64,000 bases of DNA from an uncultured Bacteroidales bacterium (GTDB taxonomy: Bacteria > Bacteroidota > Bacteroidia > Bacteroidales > Paludibacteraceae), in NCBI GenBank assembly GCA_944321895.1, contig CALUNA010000001.1, forward strand, positions 1-64,000. Direction: 5' to 3'. Positions 1-8,054 of this stretch are shown piece after piece (position 1 is the first letter of the stretch; each line of letters opens with the position of its first letter). Position numbers and translations under genes: made by a program. The notes under the pieces are model-generated. The model was not told the DNA's origin, did no database searches, and saw only the letters and a list, made by a program, of their open reading frames with translations.

Positions 1-46
1 GCTCCAATTTAGGGTTTTCTTTCGTTTTATTTTCTAACTTTGCCAT
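1..46 (-). CDS. 5' end of an unidentified gene running off the left edge
   Basis: Only the first 15 codons are in the window, beginning MAKLENKTKENPKLE on the minus strand, so the product cannot be identified. The case for a real gene is its promoter: on the minus strand a -7 box TACCTTTG lies at 130-137 and a TTTG about 19 bases upstream of it, giving a leader of about 80 nt. It diverges from the truncated RND pump gene at 287, which suggests it belongs to an inserted element that removed the rest of the pump gene. That is inference. Confidence 0.4.
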   Translation of the reverse strand, partial: MAKLENKTKENPKLE

Positions 47-128
47 TGTTTAGAGGTTTTATCCCGATTTAGATACCATAACCGGGTGATTACGCTAAAT
101 AATTGATTTTCTTTTGTTTTCCGATATT

Positions 129-160
129 GCAAAGGTACAAAAGAAAATGGAATTTCAAAG
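129..160 (-). promoter_or_regulatory. Bacteroidota-type promoter for the left-edge gene
   Basis: Read on the minus strand, TTTG is followed after about 19 bases by TACCTTTG (130-137), matching the -33 TTTG / -7 TAnnTTTG pattern of the primary sigma factor of Bacteroidota. It points left toward the start codon at 46. Confidence 0.5.
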
Positions 161-286
161 TGTACTAAAAGTGTACTTAATGACGAAAAATGGGCAAAAT
201 ATGGCAAAAATGGAGAAAATAAGAAATATACAAATGACTGATAATAAGGAAGATAAATTCTTTTATTTTCCTATGATTTCTATGCC

Positions 287-1126
287 TTGTACCGGGTAAT
301 GGTACAGGCATCACCGGAATACCGCCTGGACACGCATGCCCTGAACAACATGTTCGTGCGCAACGAACAAGGAGAAATGTCGCCGATAAGCCAATACATA
401 ACGCTCACACGTGTCTATGGAGCCCAAAGCCTCTCGCGCTTCAATCTGTTCCCGGCCATTCAGATAAACGGCAATGCAGCAACCGGATACAGCTCGGGAG
501 AAGCAATAAAGGCAATAAAAGAAATAGCAACAGAGGTCCTGCCGACCGGCTACGCATATGAATTTGGGGGAATGTCCCGTGAAGAAGCATCCATCGGAAA
601 TTCCACAGTTATCATTTTCGGCATTTGCATTATATTCATATACCTGATATTATGCGCACTGTACGAAAGCCTTTTCATCCCGATCGTCATCATGCTTTCT
701 GTCCCGTTCGGCTTGTGCGGAAGCTTTCTTTTTGCCCGCATGTTCGGACTTGAAAACAATATCTACCTGCAAATCGGACTGCTCATGCTTATCGGACTCC
801 TGGCCAAAACAGCCATCCTGCTGACCGAATATGCATCGGAAAGAAGAAAAAACGGCATGACCATAGCCGAATCGGCCATTACGGCAGCACAAGTGCGCCT
901 GAGGCCCATCCTTATGACATCACTCACCATGATCTTCGGCATGCTGCCCATGATGTTCTCTACCGGTGTCGGAGCCAACGGAAACATATCGGTTGGCGTC
1001 GGAACCGTAGGTGGAATGCTAATCGGAACCATAGCACTGTTGTTCATCGTTCCCGTGCTGTTCATCGTCTTTCAATGGATTGAAGAAAAAGTAATGCCCC
1101 GGCGAAAACAAATAAAAATAGGATAA
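287..1126 (+). pseudogene. RND multidrug efflux pump, C-terminal fragment (5'-truncated)
   Basis: This is the last quarter of an AcrB/MexB-type hydrophobe-efflux pump, an inner-membrane proton-driven transporter that normally has about 1,050 residues. It contains the end of the periplasmic porter domain (YRVMVQASPEYR) and the C-terminal membrane bundle, including LIGLLAKTAILLTEYA. The reading frame is open only back to a stop at 254-256. The upstream bases are AT-rich, with no trace of the missing 770 or so residues, and the first usable codon is a TTG at 287. The fragment lacks the N-terminal membrane half, so it should not work as a pump. It is followed 8 bases later by the matching outer-membrane component. 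The break point lies near 260-290. Confidence 0.85.
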
Positions 1127-1134
1127 AAACACGT

Positions 1135-2514
1135 ATGAAATCCCGGATAACATATTCTCTCCTGCTAATGCTCCTGCTGAGCAGTTGCTCACTCTACAGC
1201 CGCTACCAACGGCCGGATGTACTTCAAAACGAAGAAAACCTGTACCGGAATATGGAAAACGATTCCGTCAATACAAACGACAGCACCATCGCCACACTTT
1301 CCTGGCGTGAACTATTCACCGACCCGTTGTTGCAGGATTGGATAGAGCAAGGCCTGGAAAACAACACCAACCTGCAGATAGCCCACCTGAAAGTGAAAGA
1401 AGCAGAAGCCACCTTGCAGGCATCCCGCCTTGCATTGTTGCCGAGCGTCTCCTTTTCTGCACAAGCCAACGTGAACAGCTACAATGCCAACAAAGCAAGC
1501 ATAACCTACACGCTGGCACCTTCCGCAGAATGGGAATTGGACATTTTCGGCAAAATGCAAAATACAAAACGGGCAGCCCAAGCTGCACTCAAGCAAAGCC
1601 AGGCATACGAACAGGCAGTAAAAACCGAACTGATTGCAACCATCGCAAACAGTTATTACACACTACTCATGCTCGATGAACAACTGCTGATCTGCCAGAA
1701 TACACTCAGAACATGGGATGAAAACATCCGGACCATGTCTGCATTGAAACGTGCAGGCAAAACCAACGAAGCCGCCGTATTGCAGGCCAAAGCCAACAGA
1801 CTGCAAGTGGAAGGTTCCATGCTGACACTTGAAAAACAAGTGCAGGAACAGGAAAATTCGTTGTTCGCACTATTAGGAATAGCTCCACAACCAATGAACC
1901 GCGGAAAAATGGAATCGCAACAATTCCCCAGAACACTTTCCATCGGTATTCCACTGGAAGTGCTAAGCCAACGACCCGATGTGCGCCAGGCAGAATTTGC
2001 ACTGGAACAAGCATTCTATGCAACCAACGCCGCCCGTGCCTCGTTTTATCCAAATATCACATTGGGCGGAACGGCAGGTTGGACCAATAACGCCGGCAGC
2101 GCAATCCTGAATCCGGGAAGTTGGCTGCTCAGTGCCATCGGCTCCCTGATACAACCCATATTCAACCAGGGAAAGCTCAAGGCACAACTGAAAATAGCAC
2201 AAGCACAACAGGAAGAGGCATTGCTGCAATTCAAACAAAGCCTGTTGGATGCAGGCACCGAAGTAAACAACGCACTGATATTATGGCAGACGGCACAAAA
2301 AAGACTCAATGTGGACAAAAAACAAATCATGACCTTGAGGGCTGCCGTATGGAACACACAATTATTAATGAAACATAGCAGTACAAACTATCTGGAAGTA
2401 CTCACAGCCCAGCAAAACCTGTTGGAAGCAGAATTGGTAGCCAGCTCCGACAAATATGATGAAATCCAAGGCATAATCACACTATACAGGGCTCTGGGCG
2501 GAGGCTCAGAATAA
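1135..2514 (+). CDS. RND efflux outer-membrane lipoprotein, NodT/OprM family
   Basis: Outer-membrane channel of a tripartite RND efflux system, related to OprM and TolC. The 459-residue product has a lipoprotein signal (LLMLLLSSCSLYSRYQRP, Cys about residue 18) and two repeats rich in long amphipathic helices. The conserved segment IPLEVLSQRPDVRQAEFAL in the middle and Ala/Gln-rich helices after it are typical of the family. Length is normal. It sits 8 bp after the truncated pump gene, so the operon is intact at its 3' end only. Without its own pump it may be silent or may serve another RND pump; which one cannot be told here. Confidence 0.92.
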   Translation: MKSRITYSLLLMLLLSSCSLYSRYQRPDVLQNEENLYRNMENDSVNTNDSTIATLSWRELFTDPLLQDWIEQGLENNTNLQIAHLKVKEAEATLQASRLALLPSVSFSAQANVNSYNANKASITYTLAPSAEWELDIFGKMQNTKRAAQAALKQSQAYEQAVKTELIATIANSYYTLLMLDEQLLICQNTLRTWDENIRTMSALKRAGKTNEAAVLQAKANRLQVEGSMLTLEKQVQEQENSLFALLGIAPQPMNRGKMESQQFPRTLSIGIPLEVLSQRPDVRQAEFALEQAFYATNAARASFYPNITLGGTAGWTNNAGSAILNPGSWLLSAIGSLIQPIFNQGKLKAQLKIAQAQQEEALLQFKQSLLDAGTEVNNALILWQTAQKRLNVDKKQIMTLRAAVWNTQLLMKHSSTNYLEVLTAQQNLLEAELVASSDKYDEIQGIITLYRALGGGSE

Positions 2515-2578
2515 TCCCCTGTTATCAACACATTCTTGCCGTATAAATACACATGCTTGCAGACAAACTTCCGGACAT

Positions 2579-2740
2579 ATATCTTTGTCATTAGACAAAT
2601 AAACATTGTATCAGACCTTACCTAAAATACAACCAGGAAACAAGGCAACAAAACACAAGAAAAGGCACACCGATACGAAACAAGCAACCTCGAAAACCTT
2701 TCTGTCTATCTTTCTGAAATTTTCGTACCGGCGTGCCTCA
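2579..2740 (+). ncRNA. Possible small RNA or 3'-UTR structure
   Basis: A TATCTTTG box at 2580-2587 is followed by no credible reading frame. Instead an interrupted inverted repeat is present: GGCAC-a-CCG-a-TACGAAA (2664-2680) against TTTCGTA-c-CGG-c-GTGCC (2721-2737), 15 pairs with two opposed mismatches and a 40-nt loop. No clear T-run follows. It could be an untranslated RNA, or a structure beyond the efflux operon. Confidence 0.25.
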
Positions 2741-2794
2741 TTTTCAATCCACTACAAAGTTTCAAAAGCCCGCCGTGTCCATAATGACAAACAC

Positions 2795-2828
2795 AAAAAA
2801 AGAGAACTCCGCTTCCGGAGTCCTCTCT
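2795..2828 (-). terminator. Intrinsic terminator of tRNA-His
   Basis: On the minus strand, AGAGGACTCCG-gaag-CGGAGTTCTCT is followed by a run of seven T, directly after the tRNA 3' end. Confidence 0.85.
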
Positions 2829-2831
2829 TCG

Positions 2832-2906
2832 GGTGGAAAATGGGGCTCGAACCCACGACCTACGGAACCACAATCCGTCGCTCTAACCAACTGAGCTATA
2901 TCCACC
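2832..2906 (-). tRNA. tRNA-His (GTG)
   Basis: The minus strand folds into a complete cloverleaf: acceptor GTGGATA with TTTCCAC, D arm GCTC/GAGC, anticodon stem ACGGA/TCCGT with loop TTGTGGT (anticodon GTG), and T arm GTGGG-TTCGAAC-CCCAT. An extra 5' G opposite C73, the identity element of tRNA-His, is encoded. CCA is not encoded. A minus-strand TATCTTTG box lies at 2918-2925, about 12 bases upstream, and a terminator follows, so it is a single-gene transcript. Confidence 0.95.
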
Positions 2907-3152
2907 GTTTTGCGCTGCAAAGATAATACTTACGCAAATTCCCTGCAAATTTTTCAAAGATAAAATTACCGGACTTCAACTTTTTATATGACAATCGTGT
3001 CAATCCGTCCGTAATTATACGACAACAAGCCGGCAATACTTCATTTTCCCATTAGCATATCTATCGGGAGTATGAAACCCATCGTTTAAATACCAGAAAA
3101 CACAAAAAACAAAGATTTCTATCCAATTTTTGCACAAAAAACATTTTTTTTA

Positions 3153-3480
3153 TGTACTTTTGCAACGCCCATGCCGAATCCTTACCTATGATAAGGAGGT
3201 AGGGTGGGATAACATATATGAAGAAAGGCGTTTACTTGACGCTTTGTCTTTGGCAACTCGAAAACTTCGCAACTTTTCAGATCACAGTCAAAGAACAGGG
3301 CAACAGTAGATGCTTACGGGATATGTTTATAAATAGCAGTATGCTTTTGGCATACTGTATGCGTATGCATATATACACATATCGGCGTGGGCTTCTGCGT
3401 TGCTCGTTCTACTGTGGTGGGCAATGCGAAGGCCTCGAGTTGCGGGACGAGTAACAGGTACAGACTCCCGCGCTTTCTTT
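3153..3480 (+). ncRNA. Structured non-coding RNA or long 5' leader of the downstream envelope gene
   Basis: A promoter box TACTTTTG lies at 3153-3160, and the 390 bases before the next start codon hold no convincing coding frame. They hold local hairpins instead: CCTTA-cctatga-TAAGG near 3180, a TCTTTG/CAAAGA pair enclosing the 3246-3297 region, AGTATGC-ttttg-GCATACT near 3340-3358, and GTTGCTCGT/ACGAGTAAC near 3397-3455. CAGACTCCCG (3461-3470) is exactly complementary to CGGGAGTCTG (3525-3534), just before the start codon at 3556. The block around 3215-3300 resembles a sequence I remember recurring in Bacteroidales genomes, possibly the Rfam Bacteroidales-1 family. I cannot verify that from memory. 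Confidence 0.5.
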
Positions 3481-3555
3481 TTATATACATCTGGATAAAT
3501 TATTATTAAAAAAATCGTCCGGTTCGGGAGTCTGCCGGGCAATAAATAAAACAAT

Positions 3556-4650
3556 ATGAAAAAACTGTTTTATTCGTTGCTCTTCCTACTCACGAGCACT
3601 GTTTTCATGCAGGCACAGGATGTGATTACCAAACACGACGGTGAAGATATCCAAGCCAAAATTCTGGAAGTAAACCAGAATGAAATCAAGTACAAACGCA
3701 GTAATAATCCCGATGGTCCAACCTTCACCATCTCCAAAAGCGAAGTATTGATGGTAAGGTATGCCGATGGGAGCAAAGACCTGTTCAACACTACGCCGCA
3801 ACAGCCGGTCGTGCAACAGCAACCCGCCACCCAACCACGGCAACAACAAACGTATCAACCGGCCCAACAACAAGCCTACCAACAGCCGGCAGCGCAGCCA
3901 CGGAACAATACCGCCCAGCCAGATGGCACTTTTGCGGGGGAAATGCGCAACATGTTCCGCAAAGACCCCAATGCTTCCATCAGCTATGGCATCCGTGCCG
4001 GATTTAACTTGTCAAGTTTCAGAGGAACATTAGTAAATTATTATTTTGAAGATGATAGCAACGCTAAAATAAAAGCTCGTCCAGGTTTCCAAATAGGCGC
4101 AATAGTCGATATCCCCGTCACCTATGGTTTTTATGTCCAACCAGGATTATACTTTACCACACGCGGAGCAAGATATATTATTGATGAAAAAGATTCTTAT
4201 TATTATGATAGTTATGCCGAAAAAGTCAAGTTCCGTCCTTTCTACTTACAAGTACCGGTGCTGGCTTCTTTCCGTGCAAACGTAACCAAATCGCTACAAG
4301 TACAACTAAATACAGGCCCTTATTTAGCTGTCGGTTTAGGAGGTAAAGTCGCGAGCACATGGGAATATACCATAGATGGGACAACGACGACAGGTAGTAG
4401 TGCCGATGAAGAAGTTGTGTATAAATTCTTTGGCACAAAAGAAAGTGAAAATGTTTCCCGTTTCGGGGCCAAACGTTTCGACTTCGGCTGGTGCTTCGGT
4501 GCAGGCCTAACTATATCGGGCGGTTTCTATGTTGGCATACAATACGACTTGGGCTGTGTTAACATGTTGCTCCAAAATGATGATTTTTGGGAATATATTG
4601 ACACTATGTACAACGGCAACTTCGCCATCCAGGCAGGATATAACTTCTAA
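3556..4650 (+). CDS. Outer-membrane beta-barrel protein with Bacteroidota N-terminal module
   Basis: A 364-residue envelope protein of unknown function. After a signal peptide (ending near FMQAQD, residue 21) comes a module of about 55 residues (VITKHDGEDIQAKILEV to MVRYADGSKDLF) that recurs in the next gene. A Gln/Pro-rich linker follows (residues about 82-120), then a C-terminal domain of alternating strands (ISYGIRAGFNLSSF onward, ending FAIQAGYNF). The closing aromatic residue and the strand pattern are those of OMP_b-brl/PorT-like small outer-membrane barrels. A long structured leader precedes it, and its RBS region can pair with 3461-3470. No ligand can be proposed. Confidence 0.75.
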   Translation: MKKLFYSLLFLLTSTVFMQAQDVITKHDGEDIQAKILEVNQNEIKYKRSNNPDGPTFTISKSEVLMVRYADGSKDLFNTTPQQPVVQQQPATQPRQQQTYQPAQQQAYQQPAAQPRNNTAQPDGTFAGEMRNMFRKDPNASISYGIRAGFNLSSFRGTLVNYYFEDDSNAKIKARPGFQIGAIVDIPVTYGFYVQPGLYFTTRGARYIIDEKDSYYYDSYAEKVKFRPFYLQVPVLASFRANVTKSLQVQLNTGPYLAVGLGGKVASTWEYTIDGTTTTGSSADEEVVYKFFGTKESENVSRFGAKRFDFGWCFGAGLTISGGFYVGIQYDLGCVNMLLQNDDFWEYIDTMYNGNFAIQAGYNF

Positions 4651-4726
4651 AACAACAAATTCAACATAACACAAAACCTTTTTCATTTCATTTTTCTATT
4701 TACTAACAATTTATTTTTAAGACAGT

Positions 4727-5566
4727 ATGAAAAAAATCATTTCTGCATTAACAATGCTGCTTGCTTTCACTGTATGTGTGCAAGCCCAGGATTTAATTAC
4801 GAAACGTGATGGCGAAGACATCAAAGCCAAAATCACGGAAGTGAGCCAGAACGAAATCAAGTACAAACGTTTTGACAACCAAGACGGACCGACTTTTGTC
4901 ATTTCAAAAAGCGAAGTATTGATGGTACGCTATGAGAACGGCACGAACGAAGTATTCAACCAACAGCCGGCCACCGCTCCCGCCAACAACTATGTTCCCC
5001 AGCAACAACAAACCATGGCCCAAGCCAATTACAACGCACAGCAACAACCTGCTGCTTACGGCAATAATTACGGTAGGCCAATGGACTACGGAACTGCGGG
5101 AAAAGTTTATCCGGGTATGCGCTACAAACACTACAAAAACTTTTATGAACCATCGGCCTATATTCCACAGCCGGGCGACAAATATAGCCCTGCATTAGGA
5201 GGCGTATGCTCATGGATTATTCCTGGTTTGGGACAGATGATTTGCGGTGAAGTAGGACGCGGATGCGGTTATCTGGGCGGAACAATCATAAGCGGTGTCG
5301 TTATGGGAGTAGGAACAGGACTGCTGTATGATTATCCAATACTTGGCAGCATATTTGCCATTGCTGGCTCAGTTTCCTTGCTTACAGTGGACATTTGTGC
5401 TATTGTGGATGGCGTGCGCGTGGCCAAGGTAAAAAACATGTACAACCAGGATATGCGCAACATATCTTCATCCATCGACATGCACTTGTACCCCTATCTT
5501 TCCACCATCAACACCGGCACCGTACGGACACCGGTAGCCGGAGTTTCGTTGGGAATAAACTTCTAA
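4727..5566 (+). CDS. Envelope protein sharing the N-terminal module, with C-terminal membrane hairpin
   Basis: A 279-residue protein of unknown function, paralogous to its upstream neighbour over the first 80 or so residues: signal peptide, then LITKRDGEDIKAKITEV to MVRYENGTNEVF, then a Gln/Asn/Pro linker. The C-terminal half differs. It is not a barrel but carries two hydrophobic stretches (GGVCSWIIPGLGQMICGE, and GSIFAIAGSVSLLTVDICAI) in a Gly-rich context, resembling small two-helix membrane domains of the TM2/DUF5683 type. The shared module thus occurs with two different C-terminal domains side by side. 76 bp separate the two genes. Confidence 0.7.
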   Translation: MKKIISALTMLLAFTVCVQAQDLITKRDGEDIKAKITEVSQNEIKYKRFDNQDGPTFVISKSEVLMVRYENGTNEVFNQQPATAPANNYVPQQQQTMAQANYNAQQQPAAYGNNYGRPMDYGTAGKVYPGMRYKHYKNFYEPSAYIPQPGDKYSPALGGVCSWIIPGLGQMICGEVGRGCGYLGGTIISGVVMGVGTGLLYDYPILGSIFAIAGSVSLLTVDICAIVDGVRVAKVKNMYNQDMRNISSSIDMHLYPYLSTINTGTVRTPVAGVSLGINF

Positions 5567-5598
5567 TGCTTTTTAAGTGATATAAAAAATGAAAATCC

Positions 5599-5636
5599 AT
5601 ACATGCCATTCCGCCCGAACATGGAATGGCATGTAT
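5599..5636 (+). terminator. 14-bp perfect hairpin after the second envelope gene
   Basis: ATACATGCCATTCC (5599-5612) and GGAATGGCATGTAT (5623-5636) form a perfect stem with a 10-nt loop. It lies between the stop codon at 5566 and the lipoprotein gene at 5666. The T-run after it is weak, so terminator function is likely but not certain. Confidence 0.55.
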
Positions 5637-5665
5637 GATTAAACAATTCCCATAATTCTGTGTAT

Positions 5666-6301
5666 ATGAAAAAGATCATAACAAAAATAATGACATGCAT
5701 AGCATTCCTGTGCATATTCTGCGCCTGCGACAAGGAAGAAGAAAATAATTTGACAACTGTACCTGGAAATCTAACTTACAATGGACAAAATTACAAAGTA
5801 ACGGGAATGTTGTTCCACAACCATGGATGGTATAGTGAGTATGTGGATGGCAATTATCAAACCATGGACAATGTTGCCAGCATAAGTGTCCGATTTTATA
5901 CTGGTGATTGGTATTATGATGAACACGAAAACTATTTATTTACCAATGGCAAGGGTCTTGAATTTGAAATCGCGATTTTTACAACAGACCCCGATGCTAT
6001 TCCTGCTGGCACATATCCATTTGTTCCTATGGAGAAATGGACAAACAACCTGCCTTCTGCCTATACCATAATAGGTGATTGCGATGAAATCTACTCTATT
6101 CTCGAATTTATTGAAGAAGACTGGTCTCTCGATGATTATGTTTCCTTAGCCAGCGGCACATTAAAAGTAGCAAACACCAACAACACAACATATACATTTG
6201 ACTTTACAGGCAAACTCGAAAATGGAGAAACAATTACCCTGAATTACACAGGAGCACCAGATTTTATACGTAAATATAATAACTATTGGCTTACAAATTA
6301 A
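5666..6301 (+). CDS. Hypothetical lipoprotein, first of a tandem pair
   Basis: A 211-residue lipoprotein: signal MKKIITKIMTCIAFLCIFCA followed by the lipidated Cys of CDKEEEN. The mature part has an opening NLTYNGQNYKV and a closing TYTFDFTGKLENGETITLNY that recur in the next gene, so the two are paralogs. The strand-rich pattern suggests a beta-sandwich, but I recognise no named family. I chose the ATG at 5666; a GTG two codons upstream is also in frame. Acidic residues after the Cys are compatible with surface export in Bacteroidota, which is inference. Confidence 0.7.
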   Translation: MKKIITKIMTCIAFLCIFCACDKEEENNLTTVPGNLTYNGQNYKVTGMLFHNHGWYSEYVDGNYQTMDNVASISVRFYTGDWYYDEHENYLFTNGKGLEFEIAIFTTDPDAIPAGTYPFVPMEKWTNNLPSAYTIIGDCDEIYSILEFIEEDWSLDDYVSLASGTLKVANTNNTTYTFDFTGKLENGETITLNYTGAPDFIRKYNNYWLTN

Positions 6302-6312
6302 ATCATAAACAC

Positions 6313-6819
6313 ATGAAAAAAAATTTGATAAAAATAGCAGTATGCATGGCATGCCTGTGCATATTCTGCGCTTGTGACAAGGATGATGCAACAAATGCCC
6401 GAGGAATACTAAATTACGATGGGCAGGACTACAAAGTGGACAACGTTTATATGAAGATTAAGAACAGCTCGGATTATGAATGCTTTGTCAATCTGACAAT
6501 TCCTACAGAAGGGATTAATTGGGATCAGGAAATAAACGATATTGTATATGATAACCCAGGAAGTGGTTTCGTTATGTATCTGCTGATTCCTTTGTCGGAG
6601 GCAAGCGATTTTTTACCCGCTGGAACTTATCATTATGAGGGCGACTATTGGGATGAATTAGTTGCATTTCCTACCGAAGATGTATGGTCGTTCGGATATG
6701 AAACCTTGAACGTGGAACGCAACGGCAACCACTACACTTTCCATTTTGAAGGAACACTCGACAATGGCAAGCAGGTAACGATGGACTGGTCCGGCGAACC
6801 AGAAATATCCAATGAATAA
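6313..6819 (+). CDS. Hypothetical lipoprotein, second of a tandem pair
   Basis: A 168-residue lipoprotein with signal MKKNLIKIAVCMACLCIFCA and lipidated Cys (CDKDDATN). It matches the preceding gene at ILNYDGQDYKV and HYTFHFEGTLDNGKQVTMDW but is shorter in the middle. 11 bp separate the genes and a strong hairpin follows the second, so they are probably cotranscribed. Function unknown. Start taken at the ATG at 6313 because it opens directly into the signal peptide. Confidence 0.7.
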   Translation: MKKNLIKIAVCMACLCIFCACDKDDATNARGILNYDGQDYKVDNVYMKIKNSSDYECFVNLTIPTEGINWDQEINDIVYDNPGSGFVMYLLIPLSEASDFLPAGTYHYEGDYWDELVAFPTEDVWSFGYETLNVERNGNHYTFHFEGTLDNGKQVTMDWSGEPEISNE

Positions 6820-6846
6820 ACAAACCATACAAGAAATTGCGGATGC

Positions 6847-6890
6847 AAACTTAATGAGGTTGGAATGAAATTCTGGCCTCATTAAGTTTT
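6847..6890 (+). terminator. Terminator of the lipoprotein pair
   Basis: AAACTTAATGAGG (6847-6859) and CCTCATTAAGTTT (6877-6889) form a perfect 13-bp stem ending in TTTT. Confidence 0.75.
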
Positions 6891-6987
6891 CCCTCAACCC
6901 ACAATTTTGGCTCAATCGGGACAATTCTATCAAAAAACATCTATCTTTGTGCTGCTATTCATAACACACAACAGAACTTAAATAACA

Positions 6988-7932
6988 ATGACTGACATAA
7001 TTGCTCCTGTTGACCGTTCCTTGCTCAAACAGGAACTTACTCCTGATCACATGGTGCGTCCTACCAACAAGGCACACAACCTTATTTATGACATCACGGC
7101 GCACGAAGCACCCCATGTGATGCAGGAAATCGGACGGCTGCGGGAACTATCTTACCGGAACAGCGGCGGCGGCAGCGGCAACGCGACCGACACGGACGAG
7201 TTCGATTTTATGGAAAAACCATACCACCAGCTTATCGTATGGAATCCGGAAGCCGAGGAAATCATAGGCGGATACCGCTATCTGGATGGCCGCGATGCCG
7301 TCATACAGGACAACGGACAACCACATCTGGCCACAGAATCGCTGTTCGACTATTCCGAAAATTTCATTGAAAACTACTTGCCGCATACCATTGAACTCGG
7401 CCGCGCATTTGTGCAACCACATTACCAAACCCAGGAAATGGGTGCCAAAAGCCTGTTTGCACTCGACAATTTGTGGGATGGCATCGGTGCCATCGTTTAC
7501 CAGCACCAAACATCTTATCTGATAGGAAAAGTAACCATATATAACACGTACAATACGGTTGCCCGCGATCTGATTTATATCTTCCTGGAACGCTATTTTC
7601 CCGATAACATGGAACTGGCCAGACCCAAAATTGCGCTGGAATTATCGGCGGAATCGCAACAGATAGCCGACCGGATCTTTTCCGGAACAGACCAATTTGA
7701 AAACTACAGAATCCTGCAACGGGAAGTACGCAAATTCAACGAAACCATTCCGCCCATGATGAGCGCTTACATAGGCATAAGCTCCACCATGAAAACTTTC
7801 AAATCATGCGCAAACAAGGAGTTCGGCGACATTTATGAAACCGGAATTATGGTAACTATCAACGATTTGTTTGAAGAAAAACGCAAACGTTACATTGAAC
7901 CTTATCTTAAATATCTGGAAGGGAAAAAATAA
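6988..7932 (+). CDS. GNAT-type N-acyltransferase, OlsB/GlsB-like (amino-acid lipid synthesis)
   Basis: A 314-residue acyltransferase of the family that includes OlsB of ornithine-lipid synthesis and GlsB of Bacteroides glycine-lipid synthesis. These enzymes transfer a 3-hydroxyacyl chain from acyl-ACP to an amino-acid amine. Family signatures are visible: IGRLRELSYRNSGGGS, then TDEFDF and QLIVWNPEAEEIIGGYRYL (residues about 70-95), and ELGRAFVQPHYQ (about 135-146). A promoter box TATCTTTG is at 6942-6949. The O-acyltransferase that makes the second acylation in the GlsBA pair is not adjacent; the next gene is convergent. Substrate is inferred from the family. Confidence 0.7.
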   Translation: MTDIIAPVDRSLLKQELTPDHMVRPTNKAHNLIYDITAHEAPHVMQEIGRLRELSYRNSGGGSGNATDTDEFDFMEKPYHQLIVWNPEAEEIIGGYRYLDGRDAVIQDNGQPHLATESLFDYSENFIENYLPHTIELGRAFVQPHYQTQEMGAKSLFALDNLWDGIGAIVYQHQTSYLIGKVTIYNTYNTVARDLIYIFLERYFPDNMELARPKIALELSAESQQIADRIFSGTDQFENYRILQREVRKFNETIPPMMSAYIGISSTMKTFKSCANKEFGDIYETGIMVTINDLFEEKRKRYIEPYLKYLEGKK

Positions 7933-8006
7933 TTACAGATATATATTGTGTCAAATATTATTTACCCGAATAAACACGGAATATTTAGAATATGCCACAA
8001 AAACAA

Positions 8007-8037
8007 ATGATTTGACAAATTTTATTTGTCAAATCAT
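8007..8037. terminator. 14-bp hairpin between convergent genes
   Basis: ATGATTTGACAAAT (8007-8020) and ATTTGTCAAATCAT (8024-8037) are exact complements with a 3-nt spacer, midway between two convergent stop codons. It probably ends transcription in both directions. Confidence 0.6.
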
Positions 8038-8054
8038 GAACTTCTTCTAAGGGA

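Noticed and set aside
2606..2926. 106-codon plus-strand reading frame
   Set aside because: It runs across the antisense strand of tRNA-His; the tail GLEPTTYGTTIRRSNQLSY is the familiar artefact of translating an antisense tRNA.
3218..3454. 78-codon reading frame starting MKKGVYLTLCLWQLENFATF
   Set aside because: It lies inside a promoter-led, hairpin-rich RNA region; composition after the first 30 codons is not protein-like. Better explained as RNA.
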